This document shows positions 56,201 through 62,500 of a stretch of DNA of 64,000 nucleotides, piece by piece (the first letter of the stretch is position 1; each line of letters opens with the position of its first letter). The stretch is from Planctomycetota bacterium (GTDB lineage Bacteria; Planctomycetota; UBA11346). The stretch spans positions 449,881 to 513,880 of the forward strand of contig JADGDD010000002.1 of assembly GCA_016745075.1 (NCBI GenBank). Direction: 5' to 3'. Position numbers and translations under genes: made by a program. The notes beneath the pieces are model-generated. The model was not told where the DNA came from. It did not search any database and worked only from the letters and a program-made list of their open reading frames with translations.

Positions 56201-56585
56201 CCTATCGAGTGAGGACGTACCGAATGCTGTTACGAGTGGAAACGTGCCAGATGCTGTTACAATAACGAGCATTGCAGAAAGAAGGACTTCTGAAACTGTG
56301 GTAATAGAATGGACGTGTGATGATGTTGCAGATCACTATCTTGTGTACTTTGAGAAAATCCCTACAGGTTTGTATTATGGCACAGATTTGATACATCAAA
56401 ACGGTTCACAATGGCTTACGGGAGATTCTCCAATTCAAATTGAACAGTCCGATACCAGCGTACAGAAAGTAAGTCTCTCAATTCAGCTTCCTCAGATAGA
56501 AGATCTCTTCATTCGAGTGGTTGCAGTGAATAAATTTGATATCGTTGGACCAGTAGCAGATGAATACATACCAATAATGGAGTAA
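47256..56585 (+). CDS. Giant secreted multidomain protein, 3109 residues
   Basis: The ATG at 47256 follows AAGGGG and starts a signal peptide (FYNLACMVLTHAITMHTCVA); the frame is open back to a TTG at 47175 without need. The N-terminus has two copies of a module of about 190 residues (near 25-210 and 230-415), each with a beta-rich stretch like SLDVIANSWILIQPPFHAKS or YLDVLALENIIVKPPFRVEA and a later KYGxVxWxD. Near 1090-1235 is an H-type-lectin-like region (KWQSVAFSEPMREIPQVFVT, RIRNITTDGFEVALF). Near 1870 and 1932 are EF-hand-like calcium loops (DVDGNGYITKEE, RDGYITTEELEE). The rest is beta-rich repeats, ending in a fibronectin-III-like domain. I know no close homologue. It heads the operon with two Rhs-like genes and is probably a T2SS substrate or surface scaffold. 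Confidence 0.85.
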   Translation: MKLFYNLACMVLTHAITMHTCVAETFKDASAVLDGITVKKGQSETSYYKEHVGIGGGTTIAVDGSLDVIANSWILIQPPFHAKSGSYFRATIDRSYFTPQVGDVTVNMSIDNKNSLSYSLVIPLSSPEYPMKREWRLNVESISALKYGTVHWSDSTATQWGENTLIYTVNPASMSLVWEGVDSFQYRVEDEHGNVSAWATVRIEINAEESSGDEEVVHEKGSYSFVDGESSDSCPDADLVLDNELYDDFRDKADGSYSYYNTVAICHKTQVKADGYLDVLALENIIVKPPFRVEAGGYCHLKVGDVEFGPHAQNISLFAIAGQAAPINLALILAYPEEEGMSWDIDISKVNEVLKYGQVAWADPSAPHWEPNTLFYTPNDFEEEGLQKEADISYRARTSKGVLGNYGKISIEVRNSNVPPVLYVDIEGNDSLYFIIKEETESVSFPLAVKESPVFDAANVNLFGYDQDLNDNDDVFLYFYDRETGEHTTAREVYTHTGARARIDRERKTITYFAEGEYKKQDGDLWAFDNQDEVPVVLMDLSGTLGNKEIITIEIEHQNKLAEVVITEVRELNTYNNSVNFVNNIDGIEGSLGRDPAPFIIDEETGLKRLTRKIRGSNGTVVKVNGLMVDADAPYTSEWGLAIDSKEDNDPADKMIKWIDNFGVGYQDEKDLTIGSTDWEILVATDHLEATAKKSIYPFAHGMTPGVHKITLQGKDAQTGETVQDSVIVEMNRLMTFIPDANDPDEKTVSIDTQQHDWIYKRYVDGVREVHKTLNQQVYYIQSDALNEESLTMKIRFDDDVLVGGNQRVSYRAITADHKIPFDYRELSQTGSQLNAAEEGVLDHIGEDMLLHLTISPKEAFSDYESIEQATYWDKENRIEFILIDDFDEWTRASVYFRVNHAPDIHLLQITPTLGQEESFSVIPNVTDKEELVWNCAQMIELQNSEGEVVYTQTLGVNGVSLFSISWDLLSDVSAEYTLVYRITDTMGGVSEKSKIITRGMEGSLPIMPFLAQGVYEASDTASKLKGIYDGTNHSAKDDVSFTVPIIDPVVIVGPAWRDSTGTGITARELCVPKIDFATSGDFADTVGEQVVSRGFEMKTAQLAHGGSGRTNRVPYVVGSKGRLARKDSGGVEKQVFEFGMYDLDPNKILDENGIPYVDEVCKTLIMKDRSLEEGGIFGKWQSVAFSEPMREIPQVFVTIQNSAAQNATIITRIRNITTDGFEVALFAAEPNMLPRYSKETSRVVDADNLVASDWYTEIAAYSDEKKRVYYDEWQHDRTYYIANALANGFAIQKIGWMAVFTEEGAPTVLTVDGPVTLTKSNESSYQTTRFRIDEDAYYGDWSWIHNGNTAYGQIAKPFDRREKGKTTTFYDDESDHFGEEMITSLEFAGVTIAGMTTCNDEDPCVLRQGHFPNIFTYGNAKASSYVYDASSAPYALRESELHIQKDSIVILGPPTKWGDSDTGQVYVENKSAIVEETYNFQLGFQEWNNHDGAHLVTEQVPYLTVPRGVWHKQTDAGERLTFIAGEFRVTGSHLRKKYSYRGHSRYVYDDDADGYPKDTDVNWMDIPFPIDAETAQVLADPKTNVYVFLTRTSKNGRFLNRDKRGSYADSDEAVVPIIQHIGSLTDGKYGIKVGIREQEEEMPQLSLTDFVRDDEGGILWNVTSGGYNNPELLLQTERPVFGYLSNGGSPAPNHEEFNYLAIAVPSEMSGPIDIVLQSGETCTITLEAMESNSQENDCIWPDGNEGPQFLIEQEPSLAANEEVEAEHLAETLHVLRIKETADEETIDFAQVATARDLDIIDLRNMKPHWSDGNVEEDTYEGREYTLNIEEIRDSLMEKVVRLQAHVQVDDQDYLQWVAERELEQKSAYDVDGNGYITKEERRPYWMPVVELGFDSVADFMNTVNEHKDGGIYGRYDQFTDHDSNPDTRVMRDGYITTEELEEGGILDTETNSVLVEYLWVVEWRLDIEANSNSGYSGWSQIGFLGTKPGYSIRYTQLPSDILDFSAGRVSMDEHLIRCVVFDGYYLANGDTNTTRHNTGSRALSQYNRMIKKGEVDLVQRVKVHGLIPSDNSKMDVTYRGITSIGPIDSETGNPQTLRMSWALNEKYDEKPKEENIQYTAYHAAFPRTTKNYDYQSGHYYKGIIVKLDGEDMGTSRVFNSQTLDWEWKDDGTAVMQDNEEWVTNDRAPLFYGWSTSTQNGIREWLETINSKLGGDRWVSWNDVPGPDDTVNRYYEDGSQRMAYEPEVELMWQWINGTTEETVKAGAFMETLEEKGYVELLSGSLTIKPTIRKALILAHALECEYDATRGFLHVTVNPDEYRANGKIFFDVYNTFAAAYNDGKEQTQKVAEYSSNDRMEWDAIFVYAEDDHGYMGANVQSMSLLRAAGSQSDDWITIKKNISTQKDDHSYAPLREDEDTATYDFTWRTDQDKSDDLEWNNDHDWKMGDFLRFEVSEVDTGGVAQRFNFKMIVDYTNYGREEFKNLALSECFTSISYGSDSDGWEQVSVEDLATSGRGQKFYAQRYAKYLDPILHAEDRTLTDRAVEWQVDKSVLHAAAAKAVEYHNERHPEEERISLTDEVPLTLNFGINGNWRHKVEYGVMNLKYSDREYFRHDYAATSFIVYASAVTDDSAVTITYSKDAGNTWDDIEGVSTRGLTDYSKVLIRARVLGVTGEALPSAEQHWFIDGATEVLQLDSSDMYNGISLESLLEQVEKDNNTTISKFAGWKGRLRVSSNVEIGVASNGNMEIAERQDELSLVCWPVKPNVKPSMVLNPIENEGVLTGYKINVSDDGELGVVTYKLIDVATGIELTTGDISVDTDGEAQLLFADLSNEYTSSTCKIEISIEDAQDADIISKTCAFMLPQQWALTSVAEPIIEITQNVTDNGVTVRTLDPYTGDPLSADFSSTTLVSEGVLSGESWTPPSDWTDGWHAVTVTVDITGLNHKISNEIDIWHGPVDDRWVIETVGGTYTLSSGELEKEDLSSEDVPNAVTSGNVPDAVTITSIAERRTSETVVIEWTCDDVADHYLVYFEKIPTGLYYGTDLIHQNGSQWLTGDSPIQIEQSDTSVQKVSLSIQLPQIEDLFIRVVAVNKFDIVGPVADEYIPIME

Positions 56586-56630
56586 GAAATTGCAAGACCG
56601 GAAAATATATGTAAACAAAGGAATCTATCG

Positions 56631-59540
56631 ATGAAGAAAATAGTTATATGCTGTGTACTTATGTCTGCAATTAGTAATGTGGACGCAGAGGCCAGTCATG
56701 GGAATCTCTGGAATGTAGAACCGGTTCTTAATGTAGAAGTAGGAGCGGTAATGGAGTCGACGAAAGGGGACCTTTATAGACATATTCCATTACCAGAAAA
56801 AGCACCCCTTCGTTTTGGTCAAGAAGAGTATTTTCCGAGTGCTTCACCAGCAGAGGAGGATCGCGGTCGCTGGGCTGATGACGTGCATTTCTATAATTCA
56901 TGGGATGGTAGTGGTTTTTGGTGTTATTGGTATGAAGGCGTTGGCAGTGCAAAGGTAACATTACATGTTGCATCATATAAAGACAGGCAGTGGAGTCGCT
57001 ATGAAGGAAGAGTTATCTACAATAGTTCTGGCGAGGAATATGAAAGGCGAATGGTTATTGTAGATCCTATTGCTGAGATGAGTATTGGCGGTGGTTTGAC
57101 TATGAGTGAAACAGTCCAATATTTAGAAAAACATTTACATGGAGCAGGAGCGATTATACAGAATGAGATACGTGTAGAAGAAGATTGTTTTCGAGCAGAA
57201 GGGGTATTGGGCCCTACTCCTGGTTTATTTGGCGTGTATCAATCTTTTGTGACGAATGGTGAGGATGAATTATCGAGTCACTATGGATATATTGCTAAGT
57301 ATTCACAAGAGCAGGAAATCCTAAAATCACCTACGTGGAGTGGTCCAGATAGTGAGTTCATAGATTTTTTCGCTACTGGTGCGCATATATCCGATCAGAA
57401 GGTAAAAAAAATCGTTGTGATGACTTTGTTACGGTCGCCACTAGCACATGATTATTGGCCACAACATTTTTTTTATAGATCTATGTGGTTGAAATCTGAT
57501 AGTGTGATTGCATTAGGAAAAGGTCCAGATGATATTGTTTTCCAAGATTTACTGAAATCGATCATACAGGTAAATGAAGCGGAAGAAGGGAAGGGCTGGA
57601 GAAGTGGACCTGTAGCAGTTCCAAGTGTAGACAGCAACTTTCCAATGATGGGTGAAGTGCCGGGGGTAGTATACAATGTCCCCAAAAAAGGGCTCCCAGT
57701 ACAAGGTTTTTCTAATGGTCGACCTAAGATGGGAGAGTATGCTGTTGCTCAGTATACGAGGTGGCGTATGCCACCACGACGCAGAGCTTCGTTTCATCAA
57801 AGAATTATGGATGTAGGCTTGAGAACTTCTGGCACGGAAGAACAAGCAATGCCAACGTATCAGTATAATAATGCAGAAACTGTTGAAAATGAGGCTGACA
57901 GAAAACGGTTTAGAAAAGATTGGTATAACAATCATCGGCGTTCTGGATCAGATTTTTATGCTCCAACAATAAGTAACGATGGCCAGTTTATTTGGTTAGA
58001 TGGGGCTTTTTACAGAGCAGATGGAAAGGATTCTGGAGAAATAACAAATTCTGACGAAGCGTACTATAACGTGTTACATGCACGGCCTAAGCGTTTGCCT
58101 GGAGCCAGTAAAGACTATGTTGAGTTATATTATCGTGATACTGAAACTGGCAACCGTAACGCGAACTTAACAAAAAATCATTTAATGGCATGCTCTGATA
58201 CAATGGAATCAAATAGAATTGTCTGTTTTAGTGATATGGAAGACAAAGGAGAAGAGTGGAAGGAATCTTCGGATAGACGTTTTCTTCGATATGTTCCAGA
58301 TGCTGCGCGTCGTGGGATTCCTAGTAAAGCAGCTATTGCATCTACAGGTGAATGGTGCGCAGGGTATACAAGCCCTGAACCATTCAATGCAATGGCTTTT
58401 ACAGACATTAGCGCAAAGCCTAGTAATGGTATTAACTATTTATCTTTAGCACGAACATTTTGTCTGAATGGACCTGTATTGTGGCTACGTTTATGGAGAG
58501 ATGGTAATTGGACGTATGAGAGTTTTCAAAAACGAATGATTTTTAATTGGGAATGGCATATTGATGAAGAAAGAATGGCTCATGATCATTATGGACGTGA
58601 AGTATTAATACAAAGTGGTATAGGAAGAACGTTTCGTTTCGAGAATGAGAACACTGCGTTTACTCAGACGGATACACCAGAATTTGTCTCGCATAATGAG
58701 ACAACGCTAGAAATGGAGCTTCATTATAAAGACGGTACGGAAGCATCAGGAGAGGATGCAGCTACTTCTGACAGGTACGAGCTTGTGTTTAACAAGAGCA
58801 GCCCAAACGTTACTATGTATGTCTTCGAACGTATGGAAGACTGCTTATTCCGCTTCCGTTTAGCACGTATAGAGTACCCTAATATGGTGAGTGTAGAGTT
58901 ATCGTATGATAATGAACAGGATTTTCAGAAGAATTTATTGCCAGTAAAAATAGAAGAAAAGCACAATGGACAAGTAATGGGCAAGTTGCTGTTAGAATTG
59001 TCTTCATGTAGTAGGAATGGTCAGTTTATTGAGGCAGCAAAATTAGAAAGCGCTGCTGGTGATATACTTGATAAGGTAACGTATACAAGTAATCGCTTTT
59101 CACCAGATATACTAGACCGATTAGTAGTTAAACGAAATGATGGACGTATTTTTTATTATGAAGAAAATATTGATTCTCATGAAATAAAATTTGATGGAAC
59201 GACTATTCGTATAAATCATGAATTAGGAAAAGATAATACCAGAAACGATTGGCCAAGCGCATATAATTATATAGATATGGTAACAGAAGTAGAATATCGT
59301 CGCGGCACAGGAGGAAAACCCTATATTGAAAAATATACTTATTCAAGAGGGGCAGAAGATGGCAGTACATTGAAAACAACAATAACAAAAGAGCTTGGGG
59401 GAGAGGTCGACTCAGTCGTTTATGAAGTTCACCCTGTTTGGAATGAGGCGGACCAAGCATTTAATCACCATAATGATGGTCAATATGTTGTGAAAATAGA
59501 TGGTTATGACGGAACTGTGACTCGAAAGAAGACAAAATGA
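56631..59540 (+). CDS. Secreted protein, N-terminal part of a split Rhs/YD-like system
   Basis: The 969-residue product has a signal peptide (KIVICCVLMSAISNVDA), then about 600 residues of beta-rich sequence with many aromatic residues (DDVHFYNSWDGSGFWCYWYE, RRFLRYVPDAARRG) and a C-terminal third with the look of an Rhs/YD shell entry: WEWHIDEERM, GIGRTFRFENENTAF, YELVFNKSSP, RFRLARIEYPNMVSVELSYD, YIDMVTEVEYRRG. The frame ends in TVTRKKTK and the next gene starts in its stop codon (ATGA), so the two products are made together. I interpret them as two halves of a system that is one polypeptide elsewhere, but that is inference. Confidence 0.75.
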   Translation: MKKIVICCVLMSAISNVDAEASHGNLWNVEPVLNVEVGAVMESTKGDLYRHIPLPEKAPLRFGQEEYFPSASPAEEDRGRWADDVHFYNSWDGSGFWCYWYEGVGSAKVTLHVASYKDRQWSRYEGRVIYNSSGEEYERRMVIVDPIAEMSIGGGLTMSETVQYLEKHLHGAGAIIQNEIRVEEDCFRAEGVLGPTPGLFGVYQSFVTNGEDELSSHYGYIAKYSQEQEILKSPTWSGPDSEFIDFFATGAHISDQKVKKIVVMTLLRSPLAHDYWPQHFFYRSMWLKSDSVIALGKGPDDIVFQDLLKSIIQVNEAEEGKGWRSGPVAVPSVDSNFPMMGEVPGVVYNVPKKGLPVQGFSNGRPKMGEYAVAQYTRWRMPPRRRASFHQRIMDVGLRTSGTEEQAMPTYQYNNAETVENEADRKRFRKDWYNNHRRSGSDFYAPTISNDGQFIWLDGAFYRADGKDSGEITNSDEAYYNVLHARPKRLPGASKDYVELYYRDTETGNRNANLTKNHLMACSDTMESNRIVCFSDMEDKGEEWKESSDRRFLRYVPDAARRGIPSKAAIASTGEWCAGYTSPEPFNAMAFTDISAKPSNGINYLSLARTFCLNGPVLWLRLWRDGNWTYESFQKRMIFNWEWHIDEERMAHDHYGREVLIQSGIGRTFRFENENTAFTQTDTPEFVSHNETTLEMELHYKDGTEASGEDAATSDRYELVFNKSSPNVTMYVFERMEDCLFRFRLARIEYPNMVSVELSYDNEQDFQKNLLPVKIEEKHNGQVMGKLLLELSSCSRNGQFIEAAKLESAAGDILDKVTYTSNRFSPDILDRLVVKRNDGRIFYYEENIDSHEIKFDGTTIRINHELGKDNTRNDWPSAYNYIDMVTEVEYRRGTGGKPYIEKYTYSRGAEDGSTLKTTITKELGGEVDSVVYEVHPVWNEADQAFNHHNDGQYVVKIDGYDGTVTRKKTK

Positions 59541-62500
59541 AAAACATATATAACGTGCTGTTTTGGGGGAAATCTATGAAAATTATTGTGCAAACTTTAT
59601 GTCTCTTTATTATGATCTTCGCAGTGTCGTGTCTTTTCGCAGAAGAGGGTGATGAATCTGTGGGGGTGGTTATTACGGATACGACTTCTGATTCTATTAA
59701 TTATAAATATACGTATAATGAAACGGGTGTACACGTACAAGAATACGATGTTGGTGATGGTGTTCATAAAGTGGTGGTGAAATATTCAAATGGAGTGATT
59801 ACACTTGGAGAGAAAATTTTTGATGCCCAGTTTATTAAAGATATAACTAAGAAATATAACACACATCAAGTATCGAAAGTTATTTTAATAAGACATGAAG
59901 CGTACCCTCATTTGATTACGGAAACGAAGGTATGTGCAAAAGATGGCGAGAAGCCACTATATACTGAAAAAGTGGCGTACAATACTGACCTTGGTGTTCA
60001 GTTTGGTTTAGTTAAATCAGTGACACCTCTAGATTCAGCAAACAAAGTTATATCTAAAACAGTGTATACCTATGAGGACGGAACACGGAACTTGGATACT
60101 GTGACGGTCGATGATGTAGAGCGATTAGACAAAGGATATAAATCCCATAAAGGAATACAGGTACCAGCTTCAGTTAAGCAAACATTAGCTGGGAAGATAG
60201 AATCAACAATAACATACGGTGCGTACAATGATCTTTTTCAGTTACTAGATGTAACGAAAGAAACAGGTTCTTTGAAGAGTTCGGCAAGCATGACTGTTGG
60301 TGATGAATCAGTGACAGTATCATCAACAGACGAATTTGGTAATAAAAATGTAATTAAATCACAACTGTTTGGATTTGATGAAGTAAATACAACGACCTTG
60401 AACGGAAGTCTAACGAATTATAGAGAAAATAACCCAGCGAGTCGTGTGCAAAAATCAGTGAATCAGGAAGGGAAAGAGGCTACTGCTACGGATAAAAAAT
60501 CAAGTACATCTCAAAGTATCCCTGGTCTTAATGTTGTTACTACAACTACATACGATGACGGAACAGTAAAAACTGTAACAGGCATAGATGGCAAAGAGGG
60601 TGAAGTGCAGCATAAAGGTGGAAGTGTTGTAGAAGTTGTGGAATCGTTTACTCATGATGGTAAAACGCTGAAGACAGCTAGAAATGGCTATGGAGAAATA
60701 GAAAGCAAAACTCTAATCACAGGTGAGGGGAACTATGTTCTAGAAACAGCAACATACGATGGTGTTTATGGGCGTGTCACGACGAGTAGTCGACCAGCTT
60801 ATGGGCAGGAGTCACTTGTTATCTACAATGAATATGATAATCAACATCGTGTAAAAAAAATAACGGTGCCAGTAGGATTGACCAATGAGACTGGAGGTTA
60901 TGCGGAGTCTGCTGTACATACCATTAATTATAATGATGGTGTAACTGATCCTGGTAGTAAAGGAGCCTTATCAACGTATACGATAAAAACAGGCAGTGAG
61001 ATTGTGATGGATTCATATGAATATAATGATGGTCTTTTTAAGGGCATAACACATACGGAAATTGGCACGCCAGATAGTAATAATATTACTGGACAATCTT
61101 ATAATACAGAAGATTGGACTTTGTCTGCTGGATATGATGGGGCAGGAAGGACTACTTCAATGATACTATCGTTTCCAGGTGATATTGTATCAATGGAAAG
61201 TTGGGATGATGGGATTGTTGATGAGTTGGGCTTGGGCTCTGTTAGCGAATATAAAACATGTACGAATGATTCGCTCGTATTATCCTTTAACTATGAAGGG
61301 AAAAAATGGAGCGGAACAACAGTATCAGCGACAAGTTCATTACCAACAATTCCATCAGGTTTCAAAGAAGAATTTGATGATTGGTTTAAACCAGTATCGG
61401 AATCTGTTCAAAGAGTGGTTACAATGGACCCTGGTGCTCGAGCGATAAAAAAAGAGACTGCAAATGTTTTTGTTGAATCAGGGGATGAAGCATATGTTAT
61501 GACTGATGATGTGAGTTATGGAACGGATAACAATAAAGCTCCAAATGTGTTGTCTTATGGTGGTAAAGCAAGGATACAGAGGACGACAGATTTTCACTCA
61601 GGTGGAAATTCAACCCTTGGTGGGATGGTCTATAGAAGCGGTCGTAAAGTGCTCTATACAGAAGCACCAGCATCTGCTAGTGGAACAAGTGAAGTGACTA
61701 GTGCTCAGCGGGATAATGATGCAGTACAGGCGACATCAGCACAATCCAAAGAGATACAGACACTAATAAGTGGAAAAAAAGGAATGCTCTATAAAGGGAG
61801 TTTAGATGGTTCTGGATTGTTTCTTGAACAACTGCAAGCGCAAAATCCTAACGGAAATACAAATACAAGTACAATACGATACTATAAAGGTACTTTTTTA
61901 CCAATGAGCATTGGTACAACTCTACTTCTTTATAACAGGCAAGGTAAGGCAGTGACTGCTTATGCTACAACGGAAGGTGCAAAGACCCTTGCTCTGCGCT
62001 GGAATGCTGATGGAAGCCGTCCATTGAAAATGGCTATAGCAATCTCTCCTGAGACTCTTCAGCCAGAATGGAAACATTTAACGAAATTGAACCCGTCTTA
62101 TAAGGGATGGGAATTACTTATTGCAAATGATTATTATGGGACTCCAGGTGGCTTAGAAGTCGTGAAGAGAACTGTTTATAATGGAGATGGGATAGTTAAG
62201 ACGGAGTGTTCACGTATGGAATCGATAATAACGGCTACATGGCGTGGAGATGTTGTGTATACTCGTGAAAAACAAGATTTGCACAGAAAATATGACAGAA
62301 TAAAAAAGGAATACACGCAGCGTAAACACCCAATGGAATATCGACGTTTAACAGTAACACATAAAGCTTCTTCTCCTGCATTGTCTCCGAACGGTGAAAA
62401 GGTTGTCTATCTTGATAATGGAAAACGGAGGACTTTATATTGTTGTGACTCAAACGGTGATAACAAAGTAAGACTTTCAGCCGGTGTTTTCTCACCGAAG